A DNA stretch of 64,000 nucleotides, taken from Hydrangea macrophylla. Lineage: Eukaryota > Streptophyta > Magnoliopsida > Cornales > Hydrangeaceae. Location: the NCBI GenBank assembly GCA_033977485.1, contig CM066995.1, positions 50,529,162 through 50,593,161 of the forward strand. Direction: 5' to 3'. Under the pieces are notes generated by a model that was not told where the DNA came from, ran no database searches, and worked only from the letters and a program-made list of their open reading frames with translations. The translations under genes and the position numbers were made by a program. Below are positions 1 to 9,468 of this stretch, in pieces (the first letter of the stretch is position 1; every line of letters begins with the position of its first letter).

Positions 1-875
1 AGGGCGAAACTCCGACTGACACCTCAACCACTGATGAGGCCATTCAAACTGCTACCCGCGTGGCTGCCAGAGCCTCAGTAAGGGAAAGCTCCATGGTATC
101 TCCTCCTGAGCAACCTCAACCTTCTACCTCCCAAACAAGAGACGAGGCAGTGGTGCGACAGGACATCTCAGCATCCTTATCTCTACCTACCCAGGTATTT
201 GTCCTTTAGTAACGACTCTTTTCTTCAGTCTTTTGACTTAATACTAACCCTTCTTGATCCTGAAGCCATCTCGCCCATAAGTGTGCAACGATCAAAGGAT
301 TTTTTCCTTGGGCTAACTGACCAGGACCTACCCAACCTTCCACCAGCTACTAATGTGGAAACTGCCTTGAATGCTTTCCTAACCGATCGTTCCTTGTCAG
401 TCGGGCAGCTATCTCTAATACGAGAAATAGAAAAAAGACTCCCTAGCTGCCGGCACTTGGAGCGATCGACCTTTACTGTTCAAACTGAGGCTGAGGCTCA
501 CCTTGGTGCCCGACAGAAAGCACTGCAGTGTCTTCACGGGGCCAAGACCAAGTACAAAGGTGGAAAAGTTTCTTGGGCTCAAGTAATTGCTCAAGACACC
601 TGGCTCCAAACCCGCATTGCATTGCTACACTCAAGGCCCAACTAGAACACTGCGAGGCCGAGGTCGTCACTAACGATGCAGCCTACGTAAAACTTGATGG
701 CGTCTTGGCCCAGCTTGGTGGGAATGCCAATAAATACAATGAGCAACTTCAAGCTGGCATTCCCCTCTCCCGCGCATGGTCTCTCAAGCTTGATAAAGCT
801 AAGCAGGATACGGCTACAACATCAAAAACCTGGGAGGACCTAAAGGCCAAACTTTGGAATTTTGGATCGGCCTAG
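1..875 (+). pseudogene. C-terminal part of an antisense accessory gene of Tat-A (coiled-coil tail, probably of a PMD-type protein)
   Basis: Plus-strand coding sequence runs against the orientation of Tat-A, just beyond its integrase end. Three blocks can be read: codons open from position 3 to a possible splice donor near 195, an ORF from 199 to 645, and an ORF continuing in another frame to the stop at 873-875. The switch of frame near 617-626 coincides with a direct duplication of ATTGC. The protein is rich in Gln, Glu, Lys and Leu with heptad-like spacing and no recognisable catalytic motif. Such tails follow the plant mobile domain in accessory proteins of Tat elements, but the PMD itself would lie outside the window, so the assignment rests on position and composition. 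Confidence 0.5.
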
Positions 876-987
876 AGGCCAAACTCTGACTCTTTGTACT
901 TGTAAATGTATACTTTCTTTATAATGTAATTAAGCTGTGCTCAGCCTTTATTCAATACAAAGGGGATTTTGATTACTCAAGCTCAGG

Positions 988-2340
988 CTAATAATGAATA
1001 AGTTGATCATACTCTAATCCAGGATTTGGCTTGTACTCCAAGTTTATTATTTCCCATAAAGTAGGATAATAAGACTTTAAACACTGACCGTTTATTAACC
1101 TAACATGAATTGTACCATCCATATCGCACAGCCTATATACTCCACCTTTCTTGACTTGGTGGATGATGAAAGGGCCTTCCCAATTGACCAACCATTTGCC
1201 ATAACGGTCGTCCTTATCCCAGATGGGTAAGACGACCTTCCAGACTAAATCTTCTATGTAGAAAGATTTCTCCTTCACACTCTTGTTGTATGCTCGGGCT
1301 GCTCGTAGCTTTTGCACCTTTAATGAATCCAAGTCCATGAGCCTCACTTCATCAAGCCCCTCCAGCTCGGCTATCATAGCCTCTGCATATTCAGTGAGCT
1401 CTAGATAATTCTGTAATACCCTTCTGGCTGATCGGACCGTGACTTCTATAGGTAGCATGGCATCATGTTCGTAAGTTAGCATGAATGGTATAACTCCCGT
1501 GTTGGACCTCTTAGAGGTTCGATAGGCCCATAATGCTTCAGACAGTAGCTAATCCCATTCCCTTGGGTTTTCATCGATCATTTTCTTAATGATCCCCTTA
1601 AGAATCTTATTGGTTGATTCGGCCTGTCCATTGGCCTGAGCATAGCAAGGAGTGGAATTGAGAATCTTGATTCCTCTGCTTTCTACAGAGGCTAATGTTT
1701 CAGTCCCCGTAAATACAGACCCCTGATCGGCCATTATGGACTCTGGGAGGCCGAATCTGTATATAATATGTTCTTCAATGAATTTAATCACAGTTTCTCG
1801 AGTCACCGTCCTGCATGGTATGGCTTCGGCCCACTTAGTAAAGTAGTCCGTAGCTACTATAATAAAATAGTACTAGCCCGATGACGGTGGTAGGACTTTG
1901 CCAATTAGATCTATGGCCCATCTCCTGAATGGCCATGGCTTTATTATTGGTTGGAGCTCCTTGGCTAGCACCCGTTGGATCGGGCCGTTCTTTTAACAAA
2001 CCTGACATCCTTTTGCATAGCTAATGCAGTCTTTTAACATGCCTGGCCAATAATAATTATACCTTCTTAGAAGCCACTTCATCTTGGTACTGGCCTGGTG
2101 AGCTCTGTAAATCCCTTAGTGGACCTCGACCATTATTTGCATGGCCTGCTTCTTGCCTAAGAATTTTAAGATCACATTGTCCTTGATAGGCTTCTTAAAT
2201 AATTCCCCATCAAGCATCACGAATTGGACTACGAACAATCTGACTTTTTGGTCTACTCAAACATTTGGGTGGTTCAGGTATTCAATGATGGAGATTATCC
2301 AATCAAGACCAAATTGGTGGTAGTATACCATCCTCTCTTT
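988..2340 (-). pseudogene. Tat-A integrase (degenerate)
   Basis: Read on the minus strand, the region shows in order the His/Cys zinc-binding part (about 2110-1990, ending in a CxxC-like pair), the first catalytic Asp in a WAIDLIG context near 1915, the second in ADQGS (within 1806-1549) and the Glu in QANGQAE, then a C-terminal part ending in SYYPTLWE and a tail that stops at 988. Integrase joins the retrotransposon cDNA to host DNA. At least four in-frame stops break the region, one at 1549 separating the catalytic core from the C-terminal domain, so no functional product is expected. Confidence 0.8.
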
Positions 2341-2545
2341 GCCACCGAGGGTAATAATCAGACATGGACTGTGATGGCTTGATCCTCTAAATTTTTTTTC
2401 CAGCAGGCAAGGCTGATCCCGTCTTTGCCAACTTATCGGGCTCGGTATTTGTTGACCGAGGGATATAACTTACACTTATATCATTAAATGAATCCATAAG
2501 TTGGGTAGCTACTCAGTGAAACTAACATAGTTCCCAGCTTTTGAT

Positions 2546-3287
2546 CTAGAATTCACCTGATATTTGCCCAATCACCAACCCTGAGTCTCCCTTTATATGC
2601 ACGGATGATGGCCCCATCTCGAGGAGTATTTCAAGCCCAATGATGAGTGCTTCGTATTCGGCCTGATTGTTAGTATATTTAAAATTGAGCTGAAATGACA
2701 TTTTTATCTTTTTGTATCTGGGTAAAACAATGACCACCCCTGCCCCGGCACCTTCTGCATTCTTAGACCCATCAAAGATCAACATCCATTGGACTAAGGA
2801 TGTATTTAGGATCTTAGGTGCTGGTGAAGAATCTCCCAGATCAGTGGGGTCTGGTTGATCGGCCAAAAAATTAGCTATGGCCTGGCCCTTGACCGATTGC
2901 TGTGATCGGTATTGGATGGCAAACTCCATTAGGGCCAAATCCCATTTTCCAATTCGGCCTCTCATAATAGGCCTTCACAAAATATATTTAATCAAATCGA
3001 TTTGACATATAATATAAGTGGAAACAGGCAGCATATATGTTCTTAATTTTTTTGATGAAAAATACAATGCCAAGCATAACTTCTCAATTGGCGCATAACA
3101 CTATTCGATTGGAGTTAAAATTTTACTCAATAATAAATGGCCTGTTCATTCCCTTGCTCGTTATCTTGTGCTAACATACTTCCTATTGAGCAATTGGAGG
3201 CCAATATTTACAATTTGAGATACCTACCCTTCTTGGTGGCATTAATACTAGAGGTGCAGACAGATACTGCTTTATCCCTTCAAAGGC
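2546..3287 (-). pseudogene. Tat-A RNase H remnant and second (archaeal-type) RNase H
   Basis: The ORF at 2965-2546 (139 residues) begins with the end of the ordinary gypsy RNase H (GRIGKWDLALMEF, then a VKGQAIANFLADQP block) and continues into a second RNase H starting at MLIFDGSKN. The second domain keeps Asp in FDGS, Glu in NNQAEYEAL and Asp in KGDSGL. It stops before the last catalytic Asp. The two RNase H domains in series, with the second one bearing the catalytic residues, are characteristic of the Tat lineage. The stretch 3287-2966 holds the broken start of the first RNase H, with stops in all frames. Confidence 0.75.
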
Positions 3288-4552
3288 CTACTGGTGGCTT
3301 TCTTCCCACTTGAACTCCTCATCGGTCTTGATCTTAAGAAGTGGAGTCCATACATGAGTCTTTCCAGCGCAGTTGGAAATGAACCTTCTCAGGAAGTTGA
3401 TCTGCCCAAGTAACCTTTGAAGCTCCTTCTTGTTGTCTGGGGGCCTTGTTGCTTGGATGGCCCGAACCTTGTTCTTATCTATCTCTATCCCTCTCTGGTG
3501 TACTAGGAAAACTACAAAGTTCCCTGCTGAGACACCGAACGAACATTTGAGAGGGTTCATCTTGAGTTTGTGAGCCTGCATTCTTTCAAATGCCTTTTCC
3601 AAGTCCCTCAAATGATCAGCATTATCACCAGACTTTACCACCACATCATAATGTAGACCTCCATGAATAGGCTAATCATATCATGGAAGATTGAATTCAT
3701 CACCCGTTGATAGGTGGCTCTTGTGTTCTTCAGTCCGAAAGGCATAATAACCCATTCAAAGGTTCTAATTTTCCCTGGACACCGAAAAACTATATTTGGG
3801 ACATCCTCTTTGGCGATATAGATTTGGTTGTACCTCGAGTGTCCACCCATAAAGGATAAAATTTTATGTTTTGCGACCGAATCAATCAACTGATCGGCCA
3901 ATGGCATCGGGTACTCATCTTTTGGGGTAGCTAGGTTTAGATTTATGAAATCAATGCACACTCTAAGCTTCCCATTTTTCTTCACCACTAGGACTACATT
4001 TGAGACCCATTCTACATACCTGGCAGTCTGAATGAAGCCCGCTCCCAAAAGCCTCTTGATTTCCTCCTTCACCTTCTTTGTGACTTCCGGTGACATACGC
4101 CTAGGCAGCTGTTTGAACGGCCTGAACCTCGATTTAATTGGCAATCAGTGCTCCACCAGTTCACTGGATAGCCCTGGCATCTCATCGTAGTCCCAAGCGA
4201 AGCAATCTTTGTACTTATGTAATAGAGCAATCATCTTAGCGTGAAACTGTGGCTCGAGCGATTGACTTACATAAGTAGGCTTGTGCTCTCCTTCATCACT
4301 CAGGTTAACCTCCAATACTGGATCCTGTACATCGACCCTCAAATCATCCAGCTTTGCTATAGCCATTTCCAATTCATCCATTTGGATTTCTTCCTGTTTT
4401 GGCATTTCCTCTTCATATATACAATCGGCCAGGTTCACCATACCATCAATTGGGTCGATTTCTAATCTTCTATAGGCCAGATAAGCACACCATTTGGCCA
4501 TGCTGGCCTTCAAGACTAGCTGTCTCTCAACCTTAATCGGTTGTAGACCCAT
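3288..4552 (-). pseudogene. Tat-A reverse transcriptase (frameshifted at the active site)
   Basis: Minus-strand coding shows the RT entry segment with the DCFAWDYDEMPG motif (near 4200), the PRRMSPEV segment (about 4100), fingers with LRVCIDFINLN, palm with FRCPGKIRTFEWVIMPFGL, and the thumb/connection (KMNPLKCSFGV, IDKNKVRAIQ) at 3644-3288. A stop at about 4145 and a one-base loss at about 3640 interrupt it. The frameshift falls inside the tyrosine-x-Asp-Asp catalytic motif, so this copy cannot make active enzyme. The domain is otherwise colinear with Tat RTs, including those of Tat-B and Tat-C in this window, though quite divergent from them. Confidence 0.85.
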
Positions 4553-5683
4553 CGATGCCTTCTTGTTTATTTATCTCTCCCAGCCATGACTCTTCTGTCC
4601 AAGTGAGATTATGGTAACCAGTCTTCAAGTCTAGAACTCCTTTACAAAATGTGGCTGCGTTCAATTTGCCTAATTTGCCACATCCTAGTAATTTGACTGG
4701 CCCAATATCATCCTCATACAGGACTGCGTCAGCCACTGTATCCTTGCTACGAACGGCTTTGTATCGACCTCGACTACTTCCAATTCATCATCCCTCTAGA
4801 AAATCAATAACTGATGGAGGGTAGAGGGGATAAAATAATTAGGATGTATCCAGTCTCGGCCTAACAATGTGTTATAAGCGGCCGATGCTTCTACGATAAA
4901 AAAGGCTGTCATGATCGTCTTTGTTCCAACGGTCAACTCCATAGGTAGGATGCCCTTTGTTTTGGAGGGTGTCCCTGTGAAACTCTAAACATTCATCTCA
5001 ATCGAAATCAACTCTGACTTAGACTTTTGAAGGACCCTTAGCATAATTTGGGGCATAATGTTGATGGTAGATCCCCCATCAACCAGTATTCTATTTATAG
5101 GAACACCTTCAATGTGTCCCTTCACGTACAATGGCTTCAGATGCTGGGACATCTAATAAGTGGGTTTTCCAAAAACCACCTTAACAAGTCTTGCTAGCTT
5201 TAGCCCCTCTTTAGTGTTTTGCCCTTTCGGCCTTAAGATTGTGATCTTAGGCCGATCGATTTGTGAATCAGTGGCATCCACATTCTTACTTGTAGCTTCT
5301 ACTATGTTGGGTTTGACGGTCTCTCCACCGTTCCAGCATAAATCTTCTATCAAGGCCGATTCATTGGTCAGGCCTTCTATCATATCCCCTTCTATGGCCG
5401 TTGGCTGGTCTGGCTTGGCCATAAAAGACATGGGAAGAGTAAACACCATGTTTGAAGACAGATCCTTTGGGATAGTTCTGAATTGAATCGGTAAGCCATC
5501 CTTATCCCCACCATCGTCAGTCTCCTCCTCCATTGGGTCAGTTTTGGGCTTATACTCTCCTTTTAGCTTCTCTTGCTTGAAGATTCCCTTCAAGCATTCT
5601 ATGGTGTGCATCGCCCCTTTACTCGCTTTTTTATCAAACGAGGGTTCTTCTTCTGCCAATAGCTGTTCATCGGCCTCGGGCAA
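4553..5683 (-). pseudogene. Tat-A protease region (aspartic protease)
   Basis: An open stretch at 5683-5153 (176 residues, acidic, low complexity) leads, after a stop, into a retropepsin-like segment. The active site reads VDGGS at about 5083-5069, followed by a hydrophobic INIMP block, and a later LLGRDW block near 4850 matches the flap-distal part of retropepsins. The protease would release Gag and Pol proteins from the polyprotein. Further stops occur at about 4985 and between 4800 and 4650. The stretch 4736-4533 keeps a fragment of the linker before reverse transcriptase. Confidence 0.7.
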
Positions 5684-5761
5684 GCGTTGATGAAGGAGCC
5701 TCGAGATTTTAATTATCGGATCCTCCCAGTACTGCTGTTCCCTCTTGGCCTATCTAGCTCT

Positions 5762-6232
5762 CTAAAACCTCCTTTTCTGGGACTTACTATATATAGGTGC
5801 TACAGGGAATTTTGGGTTATCAACCCGATACCATCTTCCTTCGTTTACTTGCAGTGGTACCACCATCCTTGGTGGTTGGTCCGTGGGAGGTTTTCTTTCA
5901 GATAGATTTTGTCCAGAAAGTTTCTGGCGCCTTGCCCCCAAACGGCTTGAATCTTTTGGGACAATTTGGAAGGCTATTGATGACTTTGGTTTCCATTTGG
6001 GCTTTGCCTTTGGGAGCGAAAGCCTTTCGTGTATAGGCCTTCTCTGGCTATGCTCTCTGTGTTCATCTACTCTGGGCCTCTTGCTTAAGCCAGAGGCTTG
6101 GTTTTTGACCTTGGCCTTGCACCTGGGGCAGAGGCCTTGCTCTATCATGTCAAGTTGGTAATGCAAATTAGTGATCAGGCTGTTAGTAGTTGATCGGGCC
6201 GTCTCTAGTTCGGCCTTCCGTTTAGCTTCCAT
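5762..6232 (-). pseudogene. Tat-A Gag C-terminal segment with CxxC motif
   Basis: An ORF of 156 residues with a basic, proline-rich composition contains a CPRC motif near its start (about 6120), preceded by a leucine-containing helix. It ends in KFPVAPIYSKSQKRRF. In Tat elements of this type the nucleic-acid-binding part of Gag and the lead into protease have this composition and a similar lysine/arginine-rich ending. No classical CCHC knuckle is visible. Start codon choice is arbitrary because the upstream part is frame-broken. Confidence 0.55.
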
Positions 6233-7071
6233 TCGCTCTTGATGATTTTTCTGGAGGTCATGGAGGGTTACCTTTGGTCCTTCGGTGGCCGGGATGGCGA
6301 TTTGCTTCCCTTCTCATTGCTTTGGCAGCTCTCCCTTTATCTTGGACAAATCAACCTTAGGTCGGGGCCTGGTTAACTTGGTCGAATGGGCACCACCATG
6401 TTGGTGTCCGAGATATGTGGAAACGGGTTGGCATCCACTCCCATGGCTTTGTCCAAAAATTTGAAAATTCCCTTCCAACGTTCTCCTATATCATATTACG
6501 AAAAACAACGCAATAATTAGTGGAATGTTTCCAGGAATTATGCCACTTATAATATTCTTTATTCTTGATGTCATCGGCATTAGGGATCCTATGACCATCA
6601 CTTAGCCTGATCACCTTTTTGGCCAAAAGGTATCAACAATCTGATCGGCCATTGTTATTTCAAATGTGTAGTTCTTCCTAGCCTCAAATGCCATCTTTTT
6701 TGTAGCAGCGTTATTGTTGATGGGTTTGTTCAAGGCGTTACAAACAATCGGCCATTTGCTGACTAGCTCGGACGCATCGATTTCTGCCTCAAGGTCACAG
6801 TCAGCTAGGTGGACCTCATAGTTGGGATCTTTGTAATATGTTCCCTTAGATTAGTTACTCTTCTCCTGCTCATCCAAGAGGATACCCTCATAACGAGCGG
6901 CCCTCGTGGCTAGCTCGAACAAATTGCGAAAATCGATCCCTTCGAACCTCTTATGGAGCTCGAAGGACATTCTACCCATAGCCATTTTCACGTACTCTTC
7001 TTTGGGTAAGACTGTCTTGCACCTATACTTAGCCTTCTAGAATCGGGCTATGTAGGTCTCAACGGTCTCTC
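6233..7071 (-). pseudogene. Tat-A Gag middle segment, broken
   Basis: No ORF of useful length survives here, but minus-strand translation gives Gag-like blocks separated by stops: an LATRAARYEG block near 6900, DPNYEVHLADCDLEAEID near 6800 and VDLSKIKGELPKQ near 6330. It joins the capsid-like ORF on the right to the CxxC segment on the left. It is annotated as degenerate Gag. Confidence 0.5.
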
Positions 7072-7665
7072 CTACCAGTTGAAGCATCCTGGACAGATCT
7101 GCCAGTGATGTCTCGGGCTCAGTCCTATAGAACAGGCCGTGAAATAGTTCTTCCATCCCTTGTCAATTTTGTACAGAATAAGATTGACATACCATAAAAA
7201 TGCTATGCCCGTGAGCGAGTTTGGAAATAACCTAAGTTTTAATGGGTCATTGCTACCTGCATGGCTGCATTGTACTATAAAATGGCTAATATGTTCTACC
7301 AAAGATTGTTCACTTTCCTTAGAAAACAAAATGAAGTTTGGAACTTTATACCCTTGAGAAAAGTTGACTTGGTTAATCTCAGGCGGGTATGGATGTCTAT
7401 ATGTCGGCCTCTCCATCCTTCTCATGAACGGGCCATACTCTTCATGTATGGCTGACACTAACTCTTCCCTATTGATGGGTTGCAGAGCAATGGGCTGAGC
7501 TATCACCATAGGGGGCGGTAACGGCGATGGTAGTTGATGTTGGTTGTTATTGGCCTGATGAGGCCAGAAAACATCATTATTAACCCTTTTTCCCCCAATA
7601 GGGTGGACTGGGGGCGTTTGCTGGCCGATTATTTCGGAGTTACGGCTGTTAAGTTGAAGGGTCAT
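7072..7665 (-). pseudogene. Tat-A Gag capsid-like domain (Retrotrans_gag type)
   Basis: An ORF of 197 residues contains the typical plant gypsy Gag signature: YKVPNFILF, EHISHFIVQC, then KLRLFPNSLTGIAFLWY, in the order and spacing of the retrotransposon gag domain that forms the virus-like particle. The ORF ends at 7072 within DLSRML-like sequence that appears frameshifted; Gag similarity continues to the left. Upstream, about 100 residues are proline-rich and presumably unstructured. Confidence 0.75.
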
Positions 7666-8182
7666 TGGTGGATCAGACCCTGTAGGGTCGACGATTACTG
7701 AGCCGCTAGCCTCTCCGGACTACGATTCGGGCTGTTTTCCTGGACCGTTGGGTCCCCTAAGATTTGGGATGACATATGGTAGATTCCTTCGATTTATCAT
7801 GAATGCCTATGCCCGATCCTGATCCTGAGGCTTGCTGGTTATTACTCTTGGCCTCATAAGTAGTGATGAGTCAGCCTATCATATCAGTTAGGCCATCTAT
7901 CTTTGAATGCATTTTTTCTACTAACGTCATTAGCCTATCTTGGCCTCTTTGCATATCGACCGTCTGTTGGATCAGCATTTGAAAATTTCCCATGGACCCC
8001 TAGAGTGCCTTATAGTCCCGCCTCATTGGTTCCACGATTTGCCTTATAAGTTCTGACATCGTTTCCAGAGTCAAGGCACTTTCCATTGGTGAACTGGCGG
8101 TGCTCTCGTCCTTTGGTGGGTCAACAACGATCAGGTCATCCTGTCCATTTTTTCTAGTCTGTTTATCTTTCTTTAGAGGCAT
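7666..8182 (-). pseudogene. Tat-A Gag N-terminal region, probable polyprotein start at 8182
   Basis: The first methionine after the primer-binding site is at 8182 (MPLKKDKQTRKNG), only 14 bases from the PBS. The following 60 residues are charged and end at a stop at about 8000. In the same frame similarity to coiled Gag leader sequence (MQRGQDRLMTLVEKMHSKID) continues, with further stops near 7870 and 7750. The proximity to the PBS supports this as the original start. Confidence 0.55.
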
Positions 8183-8195
8183 GATTTAGTACTAG

Positions 8196-8214
8196 GGTCC
8201 CACCGGGCGTGCCA
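8196..8214 (-). other. Primer-binding site of Tat-A
   Basis: On the minus strand TGGCACGCCCGGTGGGACC begins three bases after the LTR end (CA at 8219-8218). A site beginning with TGG directly behind the LTR is the expected complement of a tRNA CCA end. It is not the tRNA-Arg type used by Tat-B and Tat-C, and I could not assign the tRNA from memory. Confidence 0.6.
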
Positions 8215-8217
8215 AAT

Positions 8218-9468
8218 TGTTTTCTATGTAGTTTGTGCAGGCGTGCCAGAACCAAACGTGGTTCAAATCGTGCAAACTAATTTCCTAAACCGCTTGAGTG
8301 AGTGATACTCAAGGCTTAATGAATCTAACTTCTAAATAGGGCTGACTGTGTATGATTAGTAGGAAAGTGCCCTCACCAAAAATCCTATGACAGTGCTGAA
8401 GCGTACAAGCCAATACGTGCAAGAGTTTACTAGGTAAACAAATCACAAACGATTAATAAAATAGATTTTTATTAAATGTTTGGAGCATAAAACATACAAC
8501 CAAAGAACAAAATCAAAACAGGCTCTGATTGTCCAAAGTTAAAACAGAAAAGAAATAACGAAAAGGGACGGACCTATTTGCTATGGATGCAACAGATGCA
8601 GAATAACAAGAACAGACTTGAGTGCTTCGAATGCTATGAATGCTATGGATGCTGTGAAAGAATGGTACTGAATACTGTTGTCGAGATGACGCAGAGTCCT
8701 TTGCATGGTTGGTCTACTTCTGTATTTATAGCGGCCTCTAACGGTTCCGATAAGGCAAGGATTCCTTAAGATGCGCTCCAAGTAGTTGGTTGATTGTAGA
8801 ATCCTTCCTATTCTCAAATTCTTGCCTAGTCCAAATTCTGATTGATTCAATCCCACTATTTTAGGGATTATCCTTCCAAATCTAGTTGGAGGTGATCAGA
8901 TTTCATTCCCAGACGGACTCTAACTCCTACTACCTTTCCCATTTGTTTATCGGACTCCCATGATGCTGCCCCCATCTCTACTGGTCACGTTCAACCGCCA
9001 TTCGCCATATTCTCTGATTTACATGCCCGATGATGATTCCATGAATGCTTTTGATCAATCGGGCTTATGTAACCGGCCTTTACTGCTTATCTCAAGTATG
9101 GTGTCCGATCGGTAAAGGTATCCCCATCTTCATGCATCGGGCTTCCGTTCCAATGTTGACTATCTTCTCTGATGTTCGATTGCTGTCATCCATTCTTGGT
9201 CTCCCAATCGGACTCCCATATTTACCATTGCTTGCTTATCTTGCAAATGGTGCCCGATTGGTAAGTACATGATCTATACTGCCTATCGGGCTCCATTATA
9301 CTGGAATAATTGGGTTGCCTTCTTAAACCACATGGTGATGCCTCCCTAAGCCCGATTGGCCTTTGCAACTTGGGCCGGGCAGTCCTAGTCATGCCCTTGG
9401 CCGATCATACCCAGGCCCATTTTACCACACCACTCGGGCTTAAAAACCTTTGGCAATTTTTAGGTGCA
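8218..9468 (-). repeat. 5' LTR of Tat-A
   Basis: The LTR ends (in element sense) at CA 8219-8218 next to the PBS. Its start is near 9468 or 9455, where GC-rich sequence full of CGATCGG/CCCGATT words, like the element's interior, gives way to AT-rich sequence matching an unrelated Tat LTR. Length is about 1.25 kb. A TATA box lies at 8732-8721. No coding is visible. Confidence 0.65.
8721..8732 (-). promoter_or_regulatory. TATA box of Tat-A LTR
   Basis: Minus strand reads GCTATAAATACA about 500 bases before the PBS, within the LTR, the usual place for the RNA start of an LTR retrotransposon. Confidence 0.55.

Larger units (their letters stand above)
1..9468 (-). mobile_element. Tat-A: degenerate Ty3/gypsy Tat-lineage retrotransposon, left end outside window
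   Basis: A minus-strand element is read from right to left: LTR (about 9468-8218), primer-binding site (8214-8196), gag (8182-5762), protease, reverse transcriptase, two RNase H domains and integrase ending near 988, then an antisense ORF on the plus strand (1-875). The domain order PR-RT-RH-aRH-IN and the antisense 3' ORF place it in the Tat lineage. Every coding domain carries stops or frameshifts, so it is an old inactive copy. The right boundary is uncertain (CA dinucleotides at 9455 and 9468 are both possible) because the 3' LTR and the second target-site duplication lie outside the window. Confidence 0.85.
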
